DNA of 11,236 nt from Casp-actino8 sp001510335 (lineage in GTDB: Bacteria; Actinomycetota; Acidimicrobiia; Acidimicrobiales; Ilumatobacteraceae), in assembly GCA_027729635.1 (NCBI GenBank), contig JAQCEM010000053.1, positions 1 through 11,236 on the forward strand. The letters run 5' to 3'. Below are positions 1 to 7,603 of the stretch, in pieces. How positions within the stretch are numbered: the stretch's first letter is position 1; the number at the start of each line of letters is the position of its first letter. The translations under genes were made by a program, and so were the position numbers. The notes below the pieces were generated by a model. That model saw only the letters and a program-made list of their open reading frames with translations. It did no database searches and was not told the DNA's origin.

Positions 1-22
1 ACTACGTCATAACCCCGCAGGG

Positions 23-409
23 TCAGGGTGCCATTGTTGTTGATGAGCCATTTGTCGCGGCGGTCGTTGCGACAGCGGCGGTCGTTGCCGACGCAGTTCC
101 GTTACCAGGAATGGCCAACTTTTGTCCGGCCTGGATGGCGTCGGCGTTTGGTAAACCATTGGCGGCCACGATGTCGGCAACCGTGACACCGAACGATGCG
201 GCGATAGCTGACAAAGTGTCGCCTCGCTGAATTGTATAGAACTCTGGGTTCGCGGCAAGGGTGCTCGTCGTTTCAAGCGGAATCGTCGTGGTTGATTCGG
301 CAACCATCATGGGCAGCGTCTCAACAACTTTGGCCTCGTCAGAGCATGCGCTGACCATCGAAATCAAACCTGAAAGGGCAACCACACTGACAACTCGACG
401 ACTGTTCAC
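23..409 (-). CDS. LysM-domain lipoprotein, small
   Basis: Predicted 128-residue exported lipoprotein that probably binds peptidoglycan or another glycan. Seen: a basic N-terminus (NSRR), a hydrophobic stretch at about residues 6-20, and a lipobox V-S-A-C with Cys22 as the acylation site. A Thr-rich spacer follows (about 38-52), then one LysM domain at about 57-101 (YTIQRGDTLSAIA start, middle NGLPNAD, end GQKLAIP), then an Ala/Thr/Ser-rich tail. There is no catalytic domain, so a binding or structural role is inferred. The start is a GTG, chosen because it puts a proper signal peptide directly before the lipobox. No Shine-Dalgarno is visible; a TACGCT hexamer lies 8 nt upstream. It is downstream of mdh on the same strand, 113 nt away, and probably has its own promoter. 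The LysM call is firm; the ligand is unknown. Confidence 0.85.
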   Translation of the reverse strand: MNSRRVVSVVALSGLISMVSACSDEAKVVETLPMMVAESTTTIPLETTSTLAANPEFYTIQRGDTLSAIAASFGVTVADIVAANGLPNADAIQAGQKLAIPGNGTASATTAAVATTAATNGSSTTMAP

Positions 410-423
410 AAGTTCACAGCGTA
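410..423 (-). promoter_or_regulatory. Possible -10 element of the LysM lipoprotein gene (leaderless start)
   Basis: On the minus strand TACGCT (418-423) fits the TANNNT -10 pattern and ends 8 nt before the GTG start. No Shine-Dalgarno lies between, so transcription may begin at or next to the start codon. No good -35 was seen. This is a weak call that rests mainly on the same arrangement recurring at other genes in the window. Confidence 0.3.
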
Positions 424-522
424 TTGGGATTCTGGTGAGAAATCATCCTCATTTTCGCAGAGCTTGTCGCTCTCACCGATTGACGTCGCCGATACAGAGC
501 GTTGTATTCAAATCGGCCTGAA

Positions 523-1515
523 TTAAATCAAAGCCAATTCGCGGACAGCGTCGCGCTCTTCGGCAAGTTCGGCCGTTGAGGCGTCAATCTTTCCACGGCT
601 GTACGCGTCAATGTCGAGACCCTGAACGATTTCGTACTTGCCGTCCTTGCACACGCACGGGAAGCTAGAGATCAAACCTGCGGGCACGCCGTAGCTGCCA
701 TCGCTCGGGATAGCCATTGATACCCAGTCGCCCGGTGCAGTTCCAAGAGCCCAACTACGCACGTGATCAATTGCTGCGTTTGCTGCTGAAGCAGCCGACG
801 ATGCACCACGGGCTTCGATGATTGCCGCGCCACGCTTGGCAACAGTTGGGATGAAAGTTGTGTCAACCCAAGCGTGATCATTCACTGCCTGGTAGGCGTT
901 CTTGCCGCCAACTTCGCAATGGAACAAGTCGGGGTACTGAGTTGTTGAGTGATTACCCCAAATGGTCATTTTTTTGACATCGGCAACGGTCGAGCCGAGT
1001 TTCTGAGCGATCTGGCTGACGGCACGGTTGTGATCGAGGCGAGTCATCGCAGTGAAGCGGCCCGGATCAAGATCTTTGGCGTTCTGCTGAGCAATCAAAG
1101 CATTAGTGTTGGCGGGGTTGCCGACAACGAGCACCTTGATGTCGCGCTTGGCCGAACGTGACAACGCTTCACCTTGCGGCTTGAAAATGCCACCGTTCGC
1201 GCTCAAGAGGTCGGCACGCTCCATGCCGGCCTTGCGGGGCATCGCACCCACGAGCAAGGCGACATCGGCGTCACCAAAAGCAACGTCGGCGTCATCGGTT
1301 CCGACGACGCCGGCGAGCAATGGGAATGCACAGTCGTCGAGTTCCATCTTCACACCTTCAAGAGCCTTGAGGGCCGGGGTGATTTCAAGAAGCTGCAAGA
1401 TGACCGGAGTATCGGGTCCGAGCATGGCTCCTGAAGCAATACGGAAGAGGAGGCTGTAACCAATTTGGCCGGCAGCACCGGTCACGGCAACACGTACGGG
1501 GGTTTTGGAAGTCAT
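523..1515 (-). CDS. mdh: Malate dehydrogenase (NAD-dependent, type 2)
   Basis: Cytoplasmic TCA-cycle enzyme interconverting malate and oxaloacetate with NAD(H). The 330-residue length matches the actinobacterial family. Seen: Rossmann glycine motif GAAGQIG (13-19); Glu44 at the end of strand 2, the acidic residue that normally selects NAD over NADP; substrate-binding arginines in PRKAGMER (Arg94, Arg100) and Arg159; NPANTNA (133-139) near the nicotinamide site; and the catalytic pair Asp161 (TRLDHNR) and His189 (WGNHSTTQYPD). The C-terminal region carries SDGSYGVP and LISSFP, as in mycobacterial Mdh. The ATG start gives the usual N-terminus just before VRVAVTGAAG. It has no Shine-Dalgarno but a TACGAT hexamer 7 nt upstream. 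It stands 77 nt after the acyltransferase stop, so it is probably transcribed separately. Nothing is missing or truncated. Confidence 0.97.
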   Translation of the reverse strand: MTSKTPVRVAVTGAAGQIGYSLLFRIASGAMLGPDTPVILQLLEITPALKALEGVKMELDDCAFPLLAGVVGTDDADVAFGDADVALLVGAMPRKAGMERADLLSANGGIFKPQGEALSRSAKRDIKVLVVGNPANTNALIAQQNAKDLDPGRFTAMTRLDHNRAVSQIAQKLGSTVADVKKMTIWGNHSTTQYPDLFHCEVGGKNAYQAVNDHAWVDTTFIPTVAKRGAAIIEARGASSAASAANAAIDHVRSWALGTAPGDWVSMAIPSDGSYGVPAGLISSFPCVCKDGKYEIVQGLDIDAYSRGKIDASTAELAEERDAVRELALI

Positions 1516-1528
1516 GGGCTAGATCGTA
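1516..1528 (-). promoter_or_regulatory. Probable -10 element of mdh (leaderless start)
   Basis: Minus-strand TACGAT (1523-1528) matches TANNNT at 5 of 6 positions of TATAAT-like boxes used in Actinobacteria and is followed by 7 nt and the ATG. That spacing would put the transcript start at or beside the start codon. The -35 region is unclear (TTCAGG at about 18 nt is only a partial match). No ribosome binding site is present. Confidence 0.4.
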
Positions 1529-1592
1529 GGTCGCCCGGACCCGAATCCTGAAAATTCAGCAGAAAAATGAGCCGTATGGGCGCGGAAAGTGC

Positions 1593-3575
1593 CTAATTTG
1601 ACACGATTTCGCGCCCAAGGGCTTTCCAGATTTCTTCGGCGTAATAGGTGATGCCCTTGCGCTCAAGGTGAATACCGTCTGCGGTTAGACAACTGCCAGG
1701 ACACAGCGTTGCGACCAACTGCCAATCAAGCACAATCACATTCGAATACGTCGCTGGTAAGGCCCGAATCTTTTCGTTATTCGCTTCGGTCCAGTCGCGA
1801 TAAGCCTTGCCTGTCAACATGACTACCTGAGGAACATCGCTCAACGCTTGCATCATGGTGTCGAGAGTTTCTTGGCTCATCGGACCATTTGTCCCCAAGT
1901 GCACGACTACTGCGTCCATCGTGACGCCAAGTTCTTTCAGCTGCACAAAAATATCGGCGCCCATTTTTCCTTGGCGATCTTGCACCGCGTCAACAACAAC
2001 GCCTAAGCCAACCAACGCCGGCGCCGCACCCTTCATGACCGAATCTCCAAGTGCAAATACGTCGTAATGCGGAGGCACAAACGTCGTGGTCGTCGTGGGG
2101 GCTGAGGTCGTTGTCGGAGCATCACTTGCTATTGGCGCCGCCGTTGTTTCAGGCACTGGAGATGGTGTTGTTGATGAAATTAATGCGCCAAGCACATCAG
2201 TCACCGAGCCTTCACCGGCGTCCAGCGAAGCCTGAACATCATTCGCCTTATATTCGGCGGTTACCAAACTGAACGCGGCGAAAACTGGCAAAGCAATTGA
2301 GCACGAAATGATCACACCGAATGATCCACGTCGACGTAACGCGCCTGGACCGCTGCGCAGCAAAGCTTGTACCGACTCTTTAAGTCGTCGTTCACGAATT
2401 GGCAACTCAACGTAGCGATACGAGAGCTCGGTAATCGCCGCAGTCACCAACATTGCTGCGATGAATTCATGCAGCTTCAGCGCAATACCTGTTTCGTGGC
2501 GCAACGCTTGAAAAACGGGCCAGTGATACAGGTACAAACCATATGAACGCTCACCAATGGTGCGTAGCACAACATTGCCAAGCACCCGACCTGTGAACGC
2601 TTTTTGGTGGGCGACTGCCGAGATCACCATCAATGTCGCAATACCCGTTAAGAACAGACCCCCACGGAACAACCACGGGTCGGCATGCAAACCATCTTCA
2701 CCTACGAGGTGAACGATATGAACCCTCCACATCAAAAAGCCTAATAAAATCAAGCCAACAATGGCCACTGGGTCCATCATTGGACCTTTTCGTTTCATCG
2801 GACCACGCAGCAACGCGTACGGTCGCCACACAATTGCGAGCGCTGCACCGAGCAGCAGCCCAGTTGCCCGCGTAGGTGTTGACAAATACAGGAAATCAAC
2901 CTTGCTGATACAACGATCGCCCAATTCCCAAAAAGCGTTTGGCGTCGTCGTGCAACTTTCGCCGATGCGACCAGTCGGCATCACAAGAGCCACGAAACCA
3001 GCGATGGCTGCCGCGATACCTATAAACCACATCGCAACGCGTGGCAATCGATCGCGACCAGCCCGCAAAATGATCAACATGATGATCGGCCACAACACAT
3101 AGAACTGCTCTTCAACTGCGAGTGACCACAAATGACGCAACGGTGCAAAGTCATTGGCCGCGGTGTAACCAGCACCTATCCATACCTGGAACCAGTTCGA
3201 ACCATAGAGAACGCCAGCAACAACATCGCCGCGCAACGCACCTAAAGAGTCACGTTCACGAATTGAGGTCCACATGATGAGCAGAACCAACATCGTGAAC
3301 AATGCGGGCAACAGACGTCGCGCCCGACGCGCCCAGAATTCGCGCAAACTAATCGCACCCGTACGCTCTTCTTCGGCGACCAAAAGCAACGTAATGAGAT
3401 AGCCACTGATGACAAAGAAAACTTCAACGCCCAAGTAGCCGCCAGGCAGCCACTTTGAGTTGGCGTGATAGATGATGACGGCGAGAACTGCCAAAGCCCG
3501 CAGACCGTCGAGGCCGGGTAAATACGGCACTCGACTGATCTGTTGTGATCGCGAGGTCTCGGTTGTCGGGGCCAT
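1593..3575 (-). CDS. OafA-type membrane acyltransferase with C-terminal SGNH domain
   Basis: A 660-residue membrane protein of the acyltransferase-3 (OafA/YrhL) family fused to an extracytoplasmic SGNH hydrolase-like domain. Such proteins O-acylate (often O-acetylate) cell-surface glycans; the substrate here is unknown. Seen: the N-terminal signature LPGLDGLRALAV (19-30) with His37, GVEVFFVISGYL (49-60), basic FWARRARRLLP (80-90), RHLWSLAVEEQFYVLWP (147-163) with Arg147/His148, several transmembrane helices, and GERSYGLYLYHWP (341-353). Cys208 and Cys222 in an external loop could form a disulfide. After a last helix (about 418-438) comes a Thr/Pro-rich linker (about 469-502), then SGNH blocks: GDS with Ser512, GTN with Asn563, and DGIH with Asp633/His636. 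It starts 22 nt after the aldehyde dehydrogenase stop, behind a GGGGA Shine-Dalgarno-like stretch, so the two are probably co-transcribed. Confidence 0.93.
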   Translation of the reverse strand: MAPTTETSRSQQISRVPYLPGLDGLRALAVLAVIIYHANSKWLPGGYLGVEVFFVISGYLITLLLVAEEERTGAISLREFWARRARRLLPALFTMLVLLIMWTSIRERDSLGALRGDVVAGVLYGSNWFQVWIGAGYTAANDFAPLRHLWSLAVEEQFYVLWPIIMLIILRAGRDRLPRVAMWFIGIAAAIAGFVALVMPTGRIGESCTTTPNAFWELGDRCISKVDFLYLSTPTRATGLLLGAALAIVWRPYALLRGPMKRKGPMMDPVAIVGLILLGFLMWRVHIVHLVGEDGLHADPWLFRGGLFLTGIATLMVISAVAHQKAFTGRVLGNVVLRTIGERSYGLYLYHWPVFQALRHETGIALKLHEFIAAMLVTAAITELSYRYVELPIRERRLKESVQALLRSGPGALRRRGSFGVIISCSIALPVFAAFSLVTAEYKANDVQASLDAGEGSVTDVLGALISSTTPSPVPETTAAPIASDAPTTTSAPTTTTTFVPPHYDVFALGDSVMKGAAPALVGLGVVVDAVQDRQGKMGADIFVQLKELGVTMDAVVVHLGTNGPMSQETLDTMMQALSDVPQVVMLTGKAYRDWTEANNEKIRALPATYSNVIVLDWQLVATLCPGSCLTADGIHLERKGITYYAEEIWKALGREIVSN

Positions 3576-3597
3576 TAGTCCCCAAGTCTGCCGTGAA

Positions 3598-5025
3598 TCA
3601 GAGTTGCATTGACTTCACTTCGCAGAACTCTTCTAAGCCAAATTTTCCGGCTTCACGACCGAGTCCGCTCTGCTTGTAGCCACCAAAAGGTGCTGCTGGG
3701 TTAAATGAGCCGCCATTGACCTCAACCTGACCAGCCTTGAGGCGACGCGCCACCTGCTTGGCGCGTTCGGGAGTTGCGCTCCAGACGCCCGCGGCCAAAC
3801 CATAGATTGAGTCATTAGCGATGCGAATCGCCTCTTCTTCAGAGTCGTACGGGATGATTGACAGCACTGGTCCGAAAATTTCTTCGCGGGCAATTGTCAT
3901 GTCGGGGGTGACATTCGAAAAAATCGTAGGCTGCACAAAGAAGCCAGCAGTGAGCCCTTCAGGGCTGGCCGTTCCGCCCGTCACCAAAGTTGCGCCTTCG
4001 TCAATACCGGTCTGAATGAATCCACGCACACGATCACGCTGAACCGCTGAGACCAATGGTCCGAGGCGCGATGCGGGATCGAACGGATCGCCAACCGTGA
4101 ACTTTGCCGCGGCAGCAGCGGCGATCTGCTCGGCCTGCGCCAAGCGAGCACGAGGAACCAACATGCGCGTCAAGGCGGTGCAGGTTTGACCCGAGTTCAA
4201 GAAGCACTTGCCAACACCAGCGGCGACTGCCTTAGTGAAACCTTCATCGTCGAGGTCGTCCAAAACCACATTGGGGCTCTTGCCACCAAGTTCGAGCGAC
4301 ACCTTCTTCACGTTCTGCGAAGCAACTTCAGCAACACGCTTTCCGGCACGAGTTGAACCAGTGAAGCTCACCATGTCGACGTCGGGGTGAGCAGCAATTG
4401 CTTCACCGACAACGGGGCCAACACCCGTGACCAAGTTGAATACACCAGCCGGCAAGCCAGCATCGTGAACAATTTCAGCCAAGATAAACGCGTTGATCGG
4501 CGCAACTTCAGAAGGCTTCACCACAACGGTGTTGCCAGCAGCAAGTGCTGGCGCAACCTTGAGTGCGATCTGGTGCAACGGATAGTTCCAGGGTGAAATA
4601 CAGCCAACAACACCGAAGGGTTCGCGCACAACAATGGAGTTGCCAATTTCTTCTTCAAACTTATATGTACCCAAGAGACCAGCAGTGATAGCAAAGTTGC
4701 CCTTGGGCAAACCAACTTGAATCATGGTCGCCATACCGACGGGCATTCCGACTTCGCGAGCGACTGCTTCAGCGATCTCTTGTGTGCGAGCCTCAAGTCC
4801 GGCATGAATCTTCATCAAGTACTCGGCGCGCTTTTCGCTTGGCAATGCGCTCCAGCCCTCAAATGCGGCTTTCGCTGCGGCGACAGCCTTGTCAACGTCG
4901 CCAGTTGTTCCGTCGGGAATCGTGGCGATGATTTCTTCAGTTGCCGAATTAGTGACTTCGAGAACGCCCTTGCCTTCTGAAGGAACCCAAGCGCCGTTGA
5001 TGTAAATCTTGTCGTAAGTGATCAT
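3598..5025 (-). CDS. NAD(P)-dependent aldehyde dehydrogenase
   Basis: A 475-residue soluble enzyme of the aldehyde dehydrogenase superfamily, oxidising an aldehyde to the acid with NAD(P)+. Seen: PWNYPL (145-150) with oxyanion-hole Asn147, KPSE with cofactor-binding Lys170, FTGSTRAGKRVAE (221-233) of the cofactor site, general base Glu245 in LELGGKSPN, nucleophile Cys282 in NSGQTCTALTR, EEIFGPV (381-387), and the C-terminal FGGYKQSGLGRE. All catalytic residues are present and the length is normal. The substrate cannot be told from the sequence, and none of the neighbours points to one. The ATG start is supported by the normal N-terminus (YINGAWV); there is no Shine-Dalgarno, but a TAGCGT hexamer lies 6 nt upstream. 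It begins 34 nt after metF and is followed 22 nt later by the acyltransferase gene. Confidence 0.95.
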   Translation of the reverse strand: MITYDKIYINGAWVPSEGKGVLEVTNSATEEIIATIPDGTTGDVDKAVAAAKAAFEGWSALPSEKRAEYLMKIHAGLEARTQEIAEAVAREVGMPVGMATMIQVGLPKGNFAITAGLLGTYKFEEEIGNSIVVREPFGVVGCISPWNYPLHQIALKVAPALAAGNTVVVKPSEVAPINAFILAEIVHDAGLPAGVFNLVTGVGPVVGEAIAAHPDVDMVSFTGSTRAGKRVAEVASQNVKKVSLELGGKSPNVVLDDLDDEGFTKAVAAGVGKCFLNSGQTCTALTRMLVPRARLAQAEQIAAAAAAKFTVGDPFDPASRLGPLVSAVQRDRVRGFIQTGIDEGATLVTGGTASPEGLTAGFFVQPTIFSNVTPDMTIAREEIFGPVLSIIPYDSEEEAIRIANDSIYGLAAGVWSATPERAKQVARRLKAGQVEVNGGSFNPAAPFGGYKQSGLGREAGKFGLEEFCEVKSMQL

Positions 5026-5037
5026 GGCTACACGCTA
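5026..5037 (-). promoter_or_regulatory. Possible -10 element of the aldehyde dehydrogenase gene (leaderless start)
   Basis: Minus-strand TAGCGT (5032-5037) fits TANNNT and is followed by exactly 6 nt and the ATG, the same geometry as at purH and metF. It lies in the 34-nt gap after metF, so any -35 would overlap the end of metF; no clear one was seen. It would make this gene and the acyltransferase a separate transcription unit or an internal promoter. Confidence 0.38.
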
Positions 5038-5059
5038 GGCGCAAGTGAGGCGCTGTGCC

Positions 5060-5920
5060 TTAGCGAGTCGGCGACAAACCGAGATTTGCGTAAATTTCAC
5101 TGGTGGCAGTGCTGCGATTCATGGTGTAAAAGTGCAAGCCTGGCGCCCCCGCATCAAGAAGGCCCTGACACAATTCAGTCGCAGTGTCAACACCGATACG
5201 GCGAATTTCTTCAGCATCATCGGTGCGATCAAGCCGTTCGGCCAGCCACGCAGGAAAGGCGGCCCCCGATAATTCGGCCATACGACGAATTTGACTCTTG
5301 TTAGTCACGGGCATGATTCCTGGCAAAATTGGCTTGGTGATGCCCAGGTCGGCAAGTTCATTGACCATCTGCACGTAGACATCAAGGTCAAAGAAGAATT
5401 GAGTAATTGCAAAATCTGCTCGCGACAGTTTTGCGGCAAGAAACTTGCGATCAGCTGCGCGATCTGGTGAACGTGGATGAAGTTCGGGGTGGGCGGCGAT
5501 TCCAACTGAAAAACGACCGTCAGACAGAACATCTTCAAGCAGATCACTGGCGTAGGTATAATCGCTCGGCGCAGGTTCGCCATCGGCGGGCACGTCTCCC
5601 CCGAGAGCCAAGATGTTTTCAACACCATCAGCGGCATAGTCATTGAGAATCTCGCGAATCTCGGAGCGCACGTGACCTTGGCAAGTGAGGTGTGCCATTG
5701 GGGTCAAGGTTGTTTCTTTGCGCATCCACGACACGACCGCATGAGTACGTTGACGGGTGCTTCCGCCGGCACCATAGGTAACGCTGACAAAACTCGGAGC
5801 AAGCGGTTCAAGTTCGCCGATTGCTCGCCCAAGCGACAACTGTGCTCCGTCAGTCTTGGGTGGAAAGAACTCAAACGAGAACGTTCGGCCCGCGGCGAGA
5901 AGATCTGCAATTCGAGCCAT
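5060..5920 (-). CDS. metF: 5,10-methylenetetrahydrofolate reductase
   Basis: Cytoplasmic flavoenzyme that reduces 5,10-methylene-tetrahydrofolate to 5-methyl-tetrahydrofolate, the methyl donor for methionine synthesis. At 286 residues it has the bacterial single-domain length. Seen: FSFEFFPPK (14-22) with Glu17, the residue equivalent to the catalytic Glu28 of the E. coli enzyme; VSVTYGAGGSTR (45-56) with Thr48; HLTC (77-80); ILALGGDVP with Asp109 at the folate-binding aspartate position (LGGD here, where E. coli has LRGD); AAHPELHP (142-149); and ITQFFFD with Gln173. The barrel is complete. The ATG start gives the expected short N-terminal helix before FSFEFFPPK. It has no Shine-Dalgarno but TAAACT 6 nt upstream, and follows purH by 26 nt. 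Both PurH and MetF draw on the tetrahydrofolate one-carbon pool. Confidence 0.95.
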   Translation of the reverse strand: MARIADLLAAGRTFSFEFFPPKTDGAQLSLGRAIGELEPLAPSFVSVTYGAGGSTRQRTHAVVSWMRKETTLTPMAHLTCQGHVRSEIREILNDYAADGVENILALGGDVPADGEPAPSDYTYASDLLEDVLSDGRFSVGIAAHPELHPRSPDRAADRKFLAAKLSRADFAITQFFFDLDVYVQMVNELADLGITKPILPGIMPVTNKSQIRRMAELSGAAFPAWLAERLDRTDDAEEIRRIGVDTATELCQGLLDAGAPGLHFYTMNRSTATSEIYANLGLSPTR

Positions 5921-5932
5921 GGAGCAAGTTTA
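5921..5932 (-). promoter_or_regulatory. Probable -10 element of metF (leaderless start)
   Basis: Minus-strand TAAACT (5927-5932) is a good TANNNT match and is followed by 6 nt and the ATG. No ribosome binding site lies between. A -35 would fall at the end of purH; no strong match was seen. This suggests that metF can be transcribed on its own as well as by read-through from purH. Confidence 0.42.
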
Positions 5933-5946
5933 GAGGCGAAAGTTGC

Positions 5947-7455
5947 TCAGTGCTTGAAGTGGCGCTCTGAAGTAAAGACCATCGCGATGCCATGCTCGTT
6001 GGCTGCAGCGATGACTTCTTCATCGCGCACACTTCCACCAGGCTGAATCACAGCCTTAATTCCCGCGGCCGCAGTGGCATCAAGGCCATCACGGAATGGG
6101 AAGAAGGCATCGCTTGCGCAGACCCCCCCATGTGCCCGACCAGCAGAACGCTCGGCCGCAATACGTGCTGAATCAAGACGATTTTGTTGACCCGCACCAA
6201 TTCCGAATGCTTGTTGATCTTTGGCAAAAACAATGGCGTTAGAACTCACAATCGAACACACTTGCCACGCAAACGACAGGTCGGCCCATTGTTCGGCAGT
6301 CGGTTGAGTTTTGGTCACTACTTTCCACGTGCTGCGATCGAAGTTGACCGTGTCGGCATTTTGCACCAAAAAGCCACCATCAATTGAACGAATATCTAAT
6401 TTGCGGGCCGATGGGGCGGCTGCCGAAATCACACGCAGATTTTTCTTTGCAAGCAACACATCAAGCGCATCAGCATCAAACGACGGCGCAACAACAACTT
6501 CGGTAAATACTGGGGCAAGTGCTTCGGCCATTGCACGAGTGACATTGCGATTCACTGCGACGATTCCACCGAACGCACTCACCGGATCACACGCATTGGC
6601 TAATGAATACGCCTCTGCTATCAAACCTTGCGCCGAAACTGCGACTCCGCACGGATTCGCATGCTTCACAATCACGCACGCCGCACCGGCAAATTGATTC
6701 ACTAATCGCCACGCCGCTTCAGTGTCATACAAGTTGAGGTAGCTGAGTTCTTTGCCACCGTGTTGAACCGCAGAGTCCCACCAACTGCTTTCACCATCAA
6801 AGCGATAACGCGCACCGGACTGATGTGGGTTCTCGCCGTAACGCAATTCTTGAACTCGCGTCGCGCCAATCAACAAATGCTCAGGCAACAATTCTGGTGC
6901 TGCGTCTTGAGCAGTGATCCATTTAGCAATCGCAATGTCATAGTTCGCGATTTCAGTAAAAGCAATTGCTGCCAAGTCACGACGAGTTGCTGCCGAAATG
7001 GCGCTGTTCGCTTGTACTTCTGCGATGACTCGCGAGTAATCGTTTGGTCGAACAACAACCGCAACATGTGCATGATTCTTGGCCGCACCGCGCACGAGAG
7101 TTGGTCCACCGATATCGATGAGTTCAATACTCGGGTTGCTATCAAACGGATATAGGTTCACGACAACAAGACTGATCGGCGAGATGTTGTGAGCCTCAAG
7201 GTCGGCGACATGTGATGCGTCGTCGAGGTCGGCCAAAATGCCGGCGTGCACATTCGGATGAAGAGTGACCACCCGGTGCCCCAGCATTGCGGGGAAACCT
7301 GTGAGATCGGCGGCGTCGGTGACAGAAAGGCCTGCATCCTGGAGAGCATTTGCAGTGCCCCCACTGGAAATGATGTCCCATCCAGTTGCAGTCAAAACCT
7401 CGGCGAGTTCAACGATTCCGGTCTTATCAAAAACACTGAGTAAGGCGGTGGGCAT
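5947..7455 (-). CDS. purH: Bifunctional AICAR transformylase / IMP cyclohydrolase
   Basis: Catalyses the last two steps of de novo IMP synthesis: formylation of AICAR with 10-formyl-tetrahydrofolate, then ring closure. It has 502 residues against about 520-530 in common bacterial PurH. N-terminal cyclohydrolase domain: SVFDKTG (7-13), SSGGTA (30-35), TLHPNVHAGIL (64-74), VVVNLYPF (97-104), DIGGPTLVRGAAKNH (114-128) with Tyr102, Asp114 and Lys126 kept. C-terminal transformylase domain: RYGENPHQ (205-212), KHANPCG with Lys264/His265, DPVSAFGG (290-297), SSNAIVFAKD (404-413), ASDAFFPFRDGLD (447-459), QPGGSVRDEE (471-480), and an RHFKH end. Two oddities: the usual KTLHP lysine is Val63, and the loop between NLYPF and IDIGG is about nine residues shorter than in E. 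coli PurH. The ATG start gives the normal N-terminus, has no Shine-Dalgarno, and is preceded by a promoter-like sequence. Confidence 0.96.
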   Translation of the reverse strand: MPTALLSVFDKTGIVELAEVLTATGWDIISSGGTANALQDAGLSVTDAADLTGFPAMLGHRVVTLHPNVHAGILADLDDASHVADLEAHNISPISLVVVNLYPFDSNPSIELIDIGGPTLVRGAAKNHAHVAVVVRPNDYSRVIAEVQANSAISAATRRDLAAIAFTEIANYDIAIAKWITAQDAAPELLPEHLLIGATRVQELRYGENPHQSGARYRFDGESSWWDSAVQHGGKELSYLNLYDTEAAWRLVNQFAGAACVIVKHANPCGVAVSAQGLIAEAYSLANACDPVSAFGGIVAVNRNVTRAMAEALAPVFTEVVVAPSFDADALDVLLAKKNLRVISAAAPSARKLDIRSIDGGFLVQNADTVNFDRSTWKVVTKTQPTAEQWADLSFAWQVCSIVSSNAIVFAKDQQAFGIGAGQQNRLDSARIAAERSAGRAHGGVCASDAFFPFRDGLDATAAAGIKAVIQPGGSVRDEEVIAAANEHGIAMVFTSERHFKH

Positions 7456-7491
7456 ACGTTGACCTTAGGCGGACAAACGAGATCTGAACAA
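7456..7491 (-). promoter_or_regulatory. Promoter of purH (leaderless)
   Basis: On the minus strand TTGTTC (7486-7491) and TAAGGT (7462-7467) are separated by 18 nt, and TAAGGT is followed by 6 nt and the ATG. This is the best promoter of the window. The geometry puts transcription start at or next to the A of the ATG, in keeping with the absence of a ribosome binding site. It lies in the 148-nt divergent region shared with the plus-strand membrane gene. Confidence 0.5.
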
Positions 7492-7593
7492 GGTCATGAC
7501 AACTATTGCCATACATCACCATTCAGATTTTGTAAGTTGCCTCACAGTTGGGTTGGCAAACAGACACCCGACATCATTCATCACTCACGAAAT

Positions 7594-7597
7594 GGAG
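7594..7597 (+). promoter_or_regulatory. Shine-Dalgarno site of the plus-strand membrane protein gene
   Basis: GGAG stands 6 nt before the ATG at 7604, an ideal distance. It fixes the start and shows that this gene has a true leader, unlike divergent purH. No promoter upstream could be called with confidence. Confidence 0.75.
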
Positions 7598-7603
7598 TAA
7601 CTC

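Noticed and set aside
10..25. Small hairpin at the end of the LysM gene (TGACCC / GGGTTA on the minus strand), a possible terminator
   Set aside because: Six pairs including a G-T wobble, overlapping the stop codon, with no T-tract; and the window ends 9 nt later, so it cannot be judged.
1562..1592. T-run after a CCG...CGG pair downstream of the acyltransferase gene, a possible terminator
   Set aside because: The stem is only 3 bp with an 8-nt loop, too weak to call although TTTTT follows on the minus strand.
7496..7593. Promoter for the plus-strand membrane gene (TTGCCA or TTGGCA as -35)
   Set aside because: Neither candidate has a convincing -10 at 16-19 nt, so I give no promoter position, although one must lie in this region.
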